A DNA stretch of 64,000 nt. Source: Gemmiger formicilis. Lineage in GTDB: Bacteria; Bacillota; Clostridia; Oscillospirales; Ruminococcaceae. This document shows, in pieces, positions 24,476 through 32,362 of this stretch. A model generated the notes under the pieces. The model saw nothing but the letters and a program-made list of their open reading frames with translations. It was not told the origin of the DNA and did no database searches. Where the stretch lies: positions 186,001 to 250,000 of the forward strand of contig NZ_FUYF01000003.1 in the NCBI RefSeq assembly GCF_900167555.1. The letters run 5' to 3'. The position numbers and the translations under genes were made by a program. Position 1 is the first letter of the stretch; each line of letters opens with the position of its first letter.

Positions 24476-25366
24476 ATGAAGAGACCCGTATTTACCGGTG
24501 CCGCCGTGGCAATCATCACCCCGATGAACACCGACGGCAGCGTCAACTATGACGAGCTTGGCCGCATCATCGACGACCAGATTGCCCACAGCACGGATGC
24601 CATTGTCATCTGCGGCACGACGGGTGAGTCCCCGACGCTGACCGACGAGGAGCACACCGAGTGCATCCGCTATACCGTCAAAAAGACGGCAGGCCGCGTC
24701 CCGGTGATTGCGGGTACCGGCTCCAACGACACGAAGTATGCCATCTGGCTGTCCCAGCAGGCTGAGGCCGACGGTGCCGACGCACTGCTGCTGGTCACGC
24801 CCTACTACAACAAGACGAGCCAGGCGGGCCTGCTGGCCCACTACACAGCCATTGCGGACGCTGTGCATATTCCCTGCATCCTGTACAATGTGCCCAGCCG
24901 CACGGGCTGCAACCTGACGCCCGCCACGCTGGCCGAGCTTGCGAAGCACCCGAACATCAACGCCGTCAAGGAGGCCAGCGGCAACATCAGCCACGTGGCC
25001 GAGATCGCAGCGGCCTGCGGTGACAGCCTGAACATCTACTCCGGCAACGATGACCAGATCGTGCCGCTGCTGGCTCTGGGCGGCAAGGGCGTGATCAGCG
25101 TGCTGTCCAACGTAGCCCCGCAGTACACCCATGACATCTGCGCCAAATGGTTTGCTGGTGAGACTGCCGAGAGCCTGTCCATGCAGCTCAAGGCGGTGCC
25201 GCTTATCAAGGCACTGTTTGCCGACGTCAACCCCATCCCGGTCAAATGGGCCATGAACCGCCTTGGCTGGAATGCCGGCGACTGCCGTCTGCCGCTCGTT
25301 GCGCCCTCCGCCGCAGTGCAGGCGCAGCTGGAGACTGCCATGCAGGAGTTCGGCCTGCTGAAATAA
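24476..25366 (+). CDS. dapA: 4-hydroxy-tetrahydrodipicolinate synthase
   Basis: A 296-residue class I aldolase (TIM barrel) condensing pyruvate with aspartate semialdehyde. It has CGTTGESPTLTDEEH, the catalytic tyrosine in LYNVPSRTGCNL, the Schiff-base lysine in NAVKEASGN, and IYSGNDDQIVPLLALGGKG. Start ATG 24476 follows AAGGAG; the frame is open further upstream without an RBS. A terminator-like hairpin separates it from dapB. Confidence 0.96.
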   Translation: MKRPVFTGAAVAIITPMNTDGSVNYDELGRIIDDQIAHSTDAIVICGTTGESPTLTDEEHTECIRYTVKKTAGRVPVIAGTGSNDTKYAIWLSQQAEADGADALLLVTPYYNKTSQAGLLAHYTAIADAVHIPCILYNVPSRTGCNLTPATLAELAKHPNINAVKEASGNISHVAEIAAACGDSLNIYSGNDDQIVPLLALGGKGVISVLSNVAPQYTHDICAKWFAGETAESLSMQLKAVPLIKALFADVNPIPVKWAMNRLGWNAGDCRLPLVAPSAAVQAQLETAMQEFGLLK

Positions 25367-25372
25367 TTTCAC

Positions 25373-25408
25373 AGCCGACCCACTGCCATGCCGCGGGTCG
25401 GCTTTTTG
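25373..25408 (+). terminator. Intercistronic hairpin between dapA and dapB
   Basis: AGCCGACCC (25373-25381) pairs with GGGTCGGCT (25395-25403), followed by TTTTGCTTTTG. No promoter for dapB is evident, so partial read-through is likely and would lower downstream expression. Confidence 0.7.
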
Positions 25409-25445
25409 CTTTTGCACGACTTTTGCATGAAAGGAACAATAACAC

Positions 25446-26213
25446 ATGACGGATATTATCATTCAGGGCATCTATGGCCGTATGGGCCGCGCACTGGTCG
25501 AGAAGATCGGTGCGCGCGAGGATTGCCGCATCGTCGCCGGTGTGGATCGCGAAGCCGGGCGGGTCGGCGAAATTCCCGTTTACGCCGGGTTCGACGCACT
25601 GCCCTGCAAGGGCGTCATCATCGACTTTTCCTCACCCGCCGGGGCGGTTGCAGCAGCGCAGCACGGTGCCGCCAACGGTCTGCCCTGCGTCATCTGCTCC
25701 ACCGGCCTTTCCAGGGAGGATGAGGCTGCACTGGAGGCTGCCAGCACCAGGACGCCGATCTTCCGCAGCGCAAACATGTCGGTGGGTGTCAACGTGCTGA
25801 TCGAGCTGGCCCGCCAGGCTACGAAGATCCTGGGCGGCGAGTTTGACATTGAGATCATCGAGAAGCACCATCATAACAAGCTGGACGCGCCCAGCGGCAC
25901 AGCGCTGATGATTGCCGACGCCATCAACACCGAGGCGAACGGCAAATATGAGTACGTCTATGACCGCACGCAGGTTCGCCAGAAGCGCGGCGCACAGGAG
26001 CTGGGCATCAGTTCCATCCGCGGCGGCGGCATTGTGGGCGAGCACGATGTGCTGTTCTGCGGCCCCGACGAGGTCGTGACGCTGAGCCACAGCGCGGGCA
26101 GCCGCGGCGTCTTTGCCGACGGTGCCGTACAGGCTGCGCTCTATATTGCTGCGCTGGCCCCCGGCTATTACACGATGACCGACCTGCTGCGAGGTAAACT
26201 GATATGCGAATGA
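25446..26213 (+). CDS. dapB: 4-hydroxy-tetrahydrodipicolinate reductase
   Basis: A 255-residue reductase that makes tetrahydrodipicolinate. The nucleotide fold starts IIQGIYGRMGRALVEKI; the signature is EIIEKHHHNKLDAPSGTAL; the C-terminus has the conserved SHSAGSRGVFADGAVQAA. It overlaps the CapA-like gene by 10 bases. Confidence 0.96.
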   Translation: MTDIIIQGIYGRMGRALVEKIGAREDCRIVAGVDREAGRVGEIPVYAGFDALPCKGVIIDFSSPAGAVAAAQHGAANGLPCVICSTGLSREDEAALEAASTRTPIFRSANMSVGVNVLIELARQATKILGGEFDIEIIEKHHHNKLDAPSGTALMIADAINTEANGKYEYVYDRTQVRQKRGAQELGISSIRGGGIVGEHDVLFCGPDEVVTLSHSAGSRGVFADGAVQAALYIAALAPGYYTMTDLLRGKLICE

Positions 26214-27436
26214 ACAGCAACGACCTTGCCGCCTGCGCGGTCATCGCACTGGGCGTCGGCGGCGTAGTTGTCGGCTCTCTGCTGGGCGTCGGCAATCAGG
26301 CTGTGACCCTGCCCGCGGCCAATCCGCAGCCCGTAGTCGTGGATATGCCGGCAGAGCCGGAACCAACCGCTACACCGGAGCCGACCCCCGAGCCGACGCC
26401 AACCGTCGAGACCGTGCACTTTTCCGCCACGGGCGACGACCTGATTCACGATGGTATCTTTTTGCAGGCTAAGGGGCGCGGCGGCGACCACTACGATTTT
26501 GACGCCGCCTACGCAGCCATGCAGGGCTACTACGACCAGTTTGATGTGAACTGGCTCAATCAGGAGACGCTCGTCAACGACGAGTTCGCCGCCAGCGGCT
26601 ATCCGATGTTCTCCACCCCCGGCGAGATCACCGACACGCTGTATAATTTGGGCTTCCGCGTGTTCAGCCTCTCCAACAATCACAGCTACGACAAGGGGGC
26701 GGCGGGCATTGAGGCATCCATGGCACACTGGGCTGCCATGCCGGACGATGTGGTCACAATGGGCTTTTACAATTTGGAAACCTATGACAACTACGCCTAC
26801 CAGACCGTCAACGGCATCACGTTCGGCTATCTCTCCTATACGGAGCACACCAACGGCCTGCCCACGCCGTCCGGCACAGACTATGGCGTTGTGTATCTGG
26901 ACGACCATGAAACGATTGCCAAACAGATCGCCGATATGCGCCCGAACTGCGATGTTCTTATCGTCAGCGCCCACATGGGCACCGAGGGCACGCACGAGGT
27001 CAACGACTTTCAAAGGGAGACTGCTCAGTGGCTGGCCGACCAGGGCGTCGATGTTATCATCGGCACCCACCCGCATGTAGTACAGAACGCCGCATGGCTG
27101 ACCGGTGTGAACGGCAACACGACCTTCATCGTCTACAGCCTGGGCAACTTCATCAACGCGCAGTCCTCGCGCGATAATGTCATCGGCGCGATTCTGGACG
27201 TGTATTTTGATAAGACGACCCAGCCTGACGGCAGTGTGAGCATTGCCATCCGTGACCCGAAGCTGCACTGCGTTATCAGCCAGTATGAGACCGGGTACAA
27301 GAATATCCGGGTCATCCCCTACAGCCAGTACACAGACGAACTGGGTGCAGCACACGGAGAGTTCACCCTCTCCCGCGAATACATAGAGAGCATGCTCCGC
27401 AGCACGATTGACGAGGAGTTCCTCACGTTAGATTGA
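26204..27436 (+). CDS. CapA/PgsA-like metallophosphoesterase, membrane-anchored
   Basis: A 410-residue protein of the CapA ('poly-gamma-glutamate synthesis') family. An N-terminal membrane helix (about 8-29) is followed by a Pro/Glu/Thr linker (EPEPTATPEPTPEPTPT) and an extracellular phosphoesterase-like domain with the metal-ligand motifs ATGDDLIHD, SNNHSYDKG, SAHMGTEG and GTHPHVVQ. No capB or capC is nearby, so poly-gamma-glutamate synthesis is not supported. It is coupled to dapB and lies under the lysine riboswitch, hinting at a wall-related role. Confidence 0.85.
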   Translation: MRMNSNDLAACAVIALGVGGVVVGSLLGVGNQAVTLPAANPQPVVVDMPAEPEPTATPEPTPEPTPTVETVHFSATGDDLIHDGIFLQAKGRGGDHYDFDAAYAAMQGYYDQFDVNWLNQETLVNDEFAASGYPMFSTPGEITDTLYNLGFRVFSLSNNHSYDKGAAGIEASMAHWAAMPDDVVTMGFYNLETYDNYAYQTVNGITFGYLSYTEHTNGLPTPSGTDYGVVYLDDHETIAKQIADMRPNCDVLIVSAHMGTEGTHEVNDFQRETAQWLADQGVDVIIGTHPHVVQNAAWLTGVNGNTTFIVYSLGNFINAQSSRDNVIGAILDVYFDKTTQPDGSVSIAIRDPKLHCVISQYETGYKNIRVIPYSQYTDELGAAHGEFTLSREYIESMLRSTIDEEFLTLD

Positions 27437-27453
27437 ATGAAAGGATGATTTTT

Positions 27454-27909
27454 ATGTACGGTGTCAGCAAGATCAGCAGCGAGCAGAACATTATGCTCAC
27501 CACCTTCCCCGGTGCCCAGTACAGCGCACAGAGCCTGGCCGAGCATCTGGACGTTTTTGCCAAAGCCGGTATTGTGGTCGATATGATCTGCCAGAGCGCG
27601 CCCCGCGGCTCCGCGGTGGATTTCAGCTTTACGACGAGCTATGACAACTTTGCCGCCGTTATGAAGGCTCTGCCCGCCGCAGCCAAGGCCAATCCCCCGC
27701 TGGTCTCCGGCGGCTACAGCAAGATCAACCTCTTTGGTGAGGAGATGGTCACCAGCTGCGGCGTCGCCGCCCGTGCGCTGGCCGCACTGGCCGGTGCAGG
27801 TATTGAAATCGTGCTCATCACAACGAGCGACCTTGACATCTCCCTGCTGATCCGCCAGCAGGACGAGGACACCGCCCTCGATGCCCTGCATAAGGCGTTT
27901 GCAGTCTGA
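27454..27909 (+). CDS. Stand-alone ACT-domain protein, like the aspartokinase regulatory region
   Basis: A 151-residue protein made of two ACT domains without a kinase part. The first runs VSKISSEQNIMLTTFPGAQY to about 75; the second has KINLFGEEMVTSCGVAARALAAL and IEIVLITTSDLDISLLI, closely resembling the LysC C-terminus. It is probably an amino-acid-sensing subunit of the aspartate pathway. The start is ATG 27454 after AAAGGA, and it is the last gene of the riboswitch operon. Confidence 0.8.
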   Translation: MYGVSKISSEQNIMLTTFPGAQYSAQSLAEHLDVFAKAGIVVDMICQSAPRGSAVDFSFTTSYDNFAAVMKALPAAAKANPPLVSGGYSKINLFGEEMVTSCGVAARALAALAGAGIEIVLITTSDLDISLLIRQQDEDTALDALHKAFAV

Positions 27910-27917
27910 CGGCAATC

Positions 27918-27962
27918 AAAAAGCAGGTGCAACCCCATTTAAAGGGCTGCACCTGTTTTTTT
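27918..27962. terminator. Bidirectional terminator between convergent operons
   Basis: CAGGTGCA (27924-27931) pairs with TGCACCTG (27948-27955), extended by A/T pairs, with an A-run on the left and seven Ts on the right. It ends the lysine operon on + and the CPBP operon on -. Confidence 0.85.
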
Positions 27963-28941
27963 ATTTGTTGTTGCGGTAGCACTTTGCTACCAGAAACGGC
28001 AGGAATACAACCCCATACATGATGGCGCTGATTGCCACATCGGTCCAGCTGATGATCTGATTTGAAATATCCGCCGTACCGGTCCAGACCAAGACCATGC
28101 TGTTGTTTAGGTAGTGCAGCACCACGGGGAGCCAGATATTTTTGCCGCACTTCTCATACGCAAAGGTGAAAAATACACCGAGCGTCACACAGACAACAAG
28201 CTGTGCGGCAATGCTCTGCAGTGATGTATCGGGACTGTAGAAGAAAAGATTCAGCGGCAGGTGCCACAGGCCCCACAGCACACCAACGGCCAGTGCGCCG
28301 AGCCGTGCGCCGAAGCGGCCTTGCAGGGCTGGCGTCAGGTAGTAGCGCCAACCGTATTCCTCGCCAAAAAACGGCAGAAAGCTCAAAAAGAAGTTCGGTA
28401 CAAGCACCACTGCCATAACCCACGGTGCAGATGTGCGCCAGTAGGCCAGATATTCAGCCCAGCTATCACCGCCCTGCATCGCCATCGAAAGAAAGACCAT
28501 AGCGGTCTTGACCGCAAGGAAATAGACGCAGATGACAAGAGCCGTCAGCAGCTTGCCGTGCAGGCGCAGGCCGCATGCCTCGCGCTTTGTCTTTTTCTCG
28601 GTCAGCAGGAAGATCCAGCCCAGCACCGACGCGATAATGATGACAAAGTTTGCAATATTCAGCCAGCCCTCCTGCGGCAGGAACGCAGACAGAACGCTCA
28701 TGGCGAGCATCAGCGCAGTGGCCGCGATGTGCAGGATGTAAAACCGCTTTGGCGTCCCCTGCCGTCTTGCCAGCAAAAACGCCAGCATAACGCCCGCCGC
28801 CGGGTAGAACATCTGGGCGTTGGCAAAAATCGAGGTGTCCCGCCCGTTTTGCAGGCAGATGTACAAAAGCGGCATCATCAGAAACGGAATTGCGTAAGCA
28901 CAGAGCGCAAAGACAGTCAGCTCTTTTTTATTCGTTTTCAT
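27961..28941 (-). CDS. CPBP family intramembrane metalloprotease
   Basis: A 326-residue membrane protein with about eight hydrophobic segments. The three family motifs are present: EEYGWRYY (EExxxR), LWGLWHLPLNLF (FxxxH-like) and VVLHYLNNSM (HxxxN). Relatives include CAAX-type proteases and bacteriocin self-immunity proteins. It is third in an operon after an XRE regulator and a DUF6773 protein and overlaps the latter by 14 bases. Substrate unknown. Confidence 0.85.
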   Translation of the reverse strand: MKTNKKELTVFALCAYAIPFLMMPLLYICLQNGRDTSIFANAQMFYPAAGVMLAFLLARRQGTPKRFYILHIAATALMLAMSVLSAFLPQEGWLNIANFVIIIASVLGWIFLLTEKKTKREACGLRLHGKLLTALVICVYFLAVKTAMVFLSMAMQGGDSWAEYLAYWRTSAPWVMAVVLVPNFFLSFLPFFGEEYGWRYYLTPALQGRFGARLGALAVGVLWGLWHLPLNLFFYSPDTSLQSIAAQLVVCVTLGVFFTFAYEKCGKNIWLPVVLHYLNNSMVLVWTGTADISNQIISWTDVAISAIMYGVVFLPFLVAKCYRNNK

Positions 28942-29404
28942 CGTCGTCCTCCTTTGGGTTTTCCAACTCAGCGTGGCGCTTTTTGTAAGCCTTCATGCTG
29001 AGCTGCAGCAATGCAAAGCACAGCACCCAGGTACAGACCCCCATGATGACCGCCTGCAGCACCGCAATGCCTGCGCCAAGCGCTGCAAATTTGATAAGCC
29101 CCCACACAAACACGGCAACACCGCCCGCAACGGACACAACGACATTGGTTTTCGTATTCGGTTTAAGGTGACGGTCCCAGATACCGGCACGCAGATCACT
29201 CAGGACCGAATAGGCGGCCCCCAGCATAAAGATAAACCATTCTGCCGCCATCTCCCGCGGGGCAAAGCCCAGCAGACTTTCGATGATCAGCGCCGCCAGC
29301 AGCAGCACCCACAGCACCCAGAAGCCGCGTGACTCGATTTTTAAAAGGGTCTGTTTTTGCATTTCGTCAAGATTATCGTGCTTAAAAAATTCCTTCAGAT
29401 TCAT
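28928..29404 (-). CDS. DUF6773-type membrane protein
   Basis: A 158-residue protein with an amphipathic N-terminus, about four hydrophobic segments and a strongly acidic tail (ENPKEDDDENE). The pattern of an N-terminal 'FGFDERQ-like' helix then GFWVLWVLLLAAL fits the family now called DUF6773, commonly paired with small XRE regulators. No function is known. It sits 3 bases after the regulator gene. Confidence 0.6.
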   Translation of the reverse strand: MNLKEFFKHDNLDEMQKQTLLKIESRGFWVLWVLLLAALIIESLLGFAPREMAAEWFIFMLGAAYSVLSDLRAGIWDRHLKPNTKTNVVVSVAGGVAVFVWGLIKFAALGAGIAVLQAVIMGVCTWVLCFALLQLSMKAYKKRHAELENPKEDDDENE

Positions 29405-29407
29405 CGC

Positions 29408-29605
29408 TCATTCCTCCCAGAACAGCTCGTCCAATGTCTTGCCCAGCACCCTGCAGATGCTGCGGCAGAGGTTGATGGTGGGGTTGTACTCGCCTTTTTC
29501 GATTGCATTGATGGTCTGGCGGGACACGCCCACCACCGCCGCCAGATCCGCCTGGGTCATATCCAGCGCAGCGCGGGCAGCCTTCAGCTTCAGATTCTTT
29601 GCCAT
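29408..29605 (-). CDS. Small XRE-family transcriptional regulator
   Basis: A 65-residue HTH protein of the short type (YvaO/YgzD-like): LKAARAALDMTQADLAAVVG, SRQTINAIEKGEYNPTIN, LCRSICRVLGKTLDELFW. It has only the DNA-binding domain. It leads the CPBP operon and probably represses it through the dyad at the promoter. Confidence 0.92.
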   Translation of the reverse strand: MAKNLKLKAARAALDMTQADLAAVVGVSRQTINAIEKGEYNPTINLCRSICRVLGKTLDELFWEE

Positions 29606-29638
29606 TGCCTTCGTTTCCTTTCCTCTTGCTGTGACTTT

Positions 29639-29668
29639 ACTATAGCACGTGCCTTACATTATGTCAAG
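29639..29668 (-). promoter_or_regulatory. Promoter and likely operator of the XRE operon
   Basis: On the - strand TTGACA (29667-29662), 17-base spacer and TATAGT (29644-29639). An imperfect dyad CTTGACAT-A-ATGTAAG (29668-29653) covers the -35, a good place for autorepression. Confidence 0.65.
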
Positions 29669-29714
29669 TATATATTACTTTTTGAAAAATAAATTTTCCC
29701 TACAAAACCCGCAC

Positions 29715-29743
29715 TTGCGGCAATTCGCCCACTGTGCTATGAT
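29715..29743 (+). promoter_or_regulatory. nadE promoter
   Basis: TTGCGG (29715-29720), 17-base spacer and TATGAT (29738-29743), 34 bases before the start codon. Confidence 0.6.
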
Positions 29744-29777
29744 AGTTTTTATAGATTATGATAAAGGAAGTTTGGCT

Positions 29778-31715
29778 ATGAAGTACAGCTTTCCCGCTTT
29801 TGAAAACGGCTTTATCCGCGCTGCTGCGGCCAGCCCCGCCCTGCGCGTGGCCGACTGCACCTACAACGCCGACCAGATCATCGGCGTCATGCGCGAGTAC
29901 GCCGAAAAAAATGTGCAGCTGCTCTGCCTGCCGGAGTTTGCGCTGACCGGCTACACCTGCAGTGACCTGTTCTTGCAGGATACCCTGCTGCGTGGGGCCG
30001 AGGACGGCCTTGCCGCGATTTTGAAGGCCAGCGAGGGACTGAACGTCGTTGTCCTCGTCGGCCTGCCTGTGCGCCACAACGGCAAGCTGTACAACTGTGC
30101 GGCGGTGCTCTGCAACGGTGAGCTGCTGGGTCTGGTGCCGAAAGTACACCTGCCCAACTACGGCGAGTTTTACGAGAAGCGCCACTTTATCCCCGGTATG
30201 CGTGAGCCCGAGTGCATCGAGCTGGCTGGGCAGGAGACGCTGATCGGCACGAACCTTCTGTTTGCCTGCAAACAGCTGCCCGCCTTTGTGCTGGCAGCCG
30301 AGGTCTGCGAGGACCTGTGGTCTCCCATTCCGCCGAGCTGTGCCCACGCACTGGCCGGGGCTACCGTTGTGGCAAACCTGTCCGCCAGCGATGAAACCGT
30401 CGGCAAGGCAGCCTACCGCCGTGAGCTGGTCTGCGGGCAGAGCGCACGTCTGCTGTGTGCGTACCTCTACGCCGACGCAGGCCACGGCGAAAGCACCACC
30501 GACATGACGTTTGCGGGCCACAACCTGATTGCCGAAAACGGCAGTCTGCTGGCCGACGCCGCACCGTTTGCGGGCGAGGATGCCGTAACCGAGCTGGACC
30601 TGGACCGCATGGTGCAGGAGCGCCAGCGCAACACGACCTTTATGCCGGAAACGAACGGCTACACCACTGTGGAATTTGAGCTACCGCCCGTGGAGCTGGC
30701 GCTGATCCGCCCTGTCTCCTGCACGCCGTTTGTGCCGCAGGACGCCGCGACCCGCGCCGAGCGGTGCGAGCTGATTCTGCGCATCCAGGCCGAGGGCCTT
30801 GCCAAGCGCATGGAGCACACCCACGCCAAGTGCGGCGTGCTGGGTATCTCCGGCGGGCTGGACAGCTGCCTGGCCCTGCTGGTGGCCGTGCGCGCCTGTA
30901 AGGTGCTGGGCCGCGACGCGAAGGATATTGTGGCCCTGACGATGCCCTGCTTCGGCACGACGAAGCGCACCCGCTCCAACGCCGAGATTCTGTGCGAGGC
31001 TTTGGGCGTGACGTTCGGCGAGATCAACATCACCGAGACCGTCAAGAGCCACTTTGCGGACATCGGCCAGCCCGCCGACAAGTACGATGTCACGTTTGAA
31101 AACTGCCAGGCCCGCGTGCGCACGCTGGAGCTGATGGACTATGCCAACAAGAACGGCGGCTTTGTCATCGGCACCGGCGACTTAAGCGAGCTGGCGCTGG
31201 GCTGGGCCACCTACAACGGCGACCACATGAGCATGTACGGCGTCAACACCGGTGTGCCGAAAACGCTGGTGCGCCATATTGTGCAGTACGTGGCCGACAC
31301 CTGCGGCAATGACACGCTGCGGGACGTGCTGGTGGATATTCTGGACACCCCCGTCAGCCCCGAGCTGCTGCCCACCGCCGCAGACGGCACGATTGCCCAG
31401 CAGACCGAAAAACTCGTCGGCCCGTATGAGCTGCACGACTTCTATCTCTACTATGTGCTGCGCTTTGGGTTCAGTCCGACAAAAATCTACCATCTGGCCC
31501 GCACAGCCTTTGACGGCCGGTATGAGCCGGAGGTCCTGCTGGCTTGGCTGAAAAATTTCTACCGCCGTTTCTTTGCCCAGCAGTTCAAGCGCAGCTGTCT
31601 GCCCGACGGCCCGAAGGTCGGCTCGGTCACGCTGTCCCCCCGCGGCGACTGGCGCATGCCCAGCGACGCCTGCAATACGCTGTGGATGGCAGAATTAGAA
31701 AAACTGGAAGTCTGA
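29778..31715 (+). CDS. nadE: Glutamine-dependent NAD+ synthetase
   Basis: A 645-residue two-domain enzyme. The N-terminal nitrilase-like glutaminase (about 1-280) has the Glu-Lys-Cys triad in LPEFALTGYTCSD, KVHLPNYGEFYEKRHF and AAEVCEDLWSPI. The C-terminal synthetase domain starts near 330 with GVLGISGGLDSCLALLV (ATP pyrophosphatase motif) and has GTGDLSELALGWATYNGDHMS. It makes NAD+ from deamido-NAD+ with ammonia from glutamine. Start ATG 29778 follows AAAGGAAG; earlier codons of the frame cover the promoter. Confidence 0.96.
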   Translation: MKYSFPAFENGFIRAAAASPALRVADCTYNADQIIGVMREYAEKNVQLLCLPEFALTGYTCSDLFLQDTLLRGAEDGLAAILKASEGLNVVVLVGLPVRHNGKLYNCAAVLCNGELLGLVPKVHLPNYGEFYEKRHFIPGMREPECIELAGQETLIGTNLLFACKQLPAFVLAAEVCEDLWSPIPPSCAHALAGATVVANLSASDETVGKAAYRRELVCGQSARLLCAYLYADAGHGESTTDMTFAGHNLIAENGSLLADAAPFAGEDAVTELDLDRMVQERQRNTTFMPETNGYTTVEFELPPVELALIRPVSCTPFVPQDAATRAERCELILRIQAEGLAKRMEHTHAKCGVLGISGGLDSCLALLVAVRACKVLGRDAKDIVALTMPCFGTTKRTRSNAEILCEALGVTFGEINITETVKSHFADIGQPADKYDVTFENCQARVRTLELMDYANKNGGFVIGTGDLSELALGWATYNGDHMSMYGVNTGVPKTLVRHIVQYVADTCGNDTLRDVLVDILDTPVSPELLPTAADGTIAQQTEKLVGPYELHDFYLYYVLRFGFSPTKIYHLARTAFDGRYEPEVLLAWLKNFYRRFFAQQFKRSCLPDGPKVGSVTLSPRGDWRMPSDACNTLWMAELEKLEV

Positions 31716-31737
31716 TCGCGTTACCCGCGTATAAAAA

Positions 31738-31767
31738 TGCCCGGAACCACTTGCACGGTTCCGGGCA
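31738..31767. terminator. Bidirectional terminator between nadE and rnmV
   Basis: TGCCCGGAACC (31738-31748) pairs with GGTTCCGGGCA (31757-31767); A/T runs lie on both sides. Confidence 0.85.
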
Positions 31768-31771
31768 ATTT

Positions 31772-32362
31772 TTATAGCTTTTTGATTTCGGCGTTCAGAG
31801 CGTCGTAGGTGTAGAGTGTGTTGAGCACCTGCAGCAGCTCCTTTTTGCTCAACCGCGGCGGCAGACCGAGGCGGCGCAAAAACACCCGGCGGTTCTCGGC
31901 GCTGTTGGCCGTGCCGGAGATGCCCCAGTCGTACAAATCGGTGTACGTGATGGAGCGCGACTGGGTCGTTTTCTGCTGGCAAGCAGTTTTACTTGCCAGG
32001 GCGGTTTCAAGGCCCTGTACAATCAAATCGTCGGATACGCCCTCGACGCCGAGCAGTCCCTCCTTGCCGGGTTCGGCCTTGCGTGACTCCTTGCCCGCAA
32101 TTGCCGGGACGTAGGCCTGCAGGACATGCTCCGCACCGACAAGACCCGTGACAAAGTGGCGAATCTTGAACCCGGCGGCGTCGGAGTCTGTCAAAATGAT
32201 AAGCCCCTGCGCTGCAGCAATGCGCTTGAGCAGCCTTTGCAGCGCGCCGTCCTTGAACACCCGGAAGCCGTCCGTCGTCAGGATCGTGCCGTCCACGATA
32301 TTGCTAAGGCGTGCGGCGTCGTATTTGCCCTCCACCAGCAGGGCTTGTTCCAATTTCAGCAT
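31772..32362 (-). CDS. rnmV: Ribonuclease M5
   Basis: A 196-residue Toprim nuclease that matures 5S rRNA in Firmicutes. The Toprim glutamate is in LLVEGKYDAARL and the DxD motif is LIILTDSDAAGFKIRH, followed by a C-terminal RNA-binding part. It follows holA directly, using an RBS (GGAGGG) inside the holA end. It is last in the alaS operon. Confidence 0.9.
   Translation of the reverse strand: MLKLEQALLVEGKYDAARLSNIVDGTILTTDGFRVFKDGALQRLLKRIAAAQGLIILTDSDAAGFKIRHFVTGLVGAEHVLQAYVPAIAGKESRKAEPGKEGLLGVEGVSDDLIVQGLETALASKTACQQKTTQSRSITYTDLYDWGISGTANSAENRRVFLRRLGLPPRLSKKELLQVLNTLYTYDALNAEIKKL

Noticed and set aside
23351-25462. A 703-codon - strand open frame across asd and dapA
   Set aside because: It runs antisense through two clear enzyme genes and their intergenic sites.
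26204-27436. Part of a poly-gamma-glutamate capsule locus
   Set aside because: Only the CapA-like protein is present. The neighbours are lysine-pathway genes and there is no capB or capC.
30500-31000. Two separate genes (nitrilase and NAD synthetase)
   Set aside because: The frame is continuous, and fused glutamine-dependent NadE of about 640 residues is a known form.
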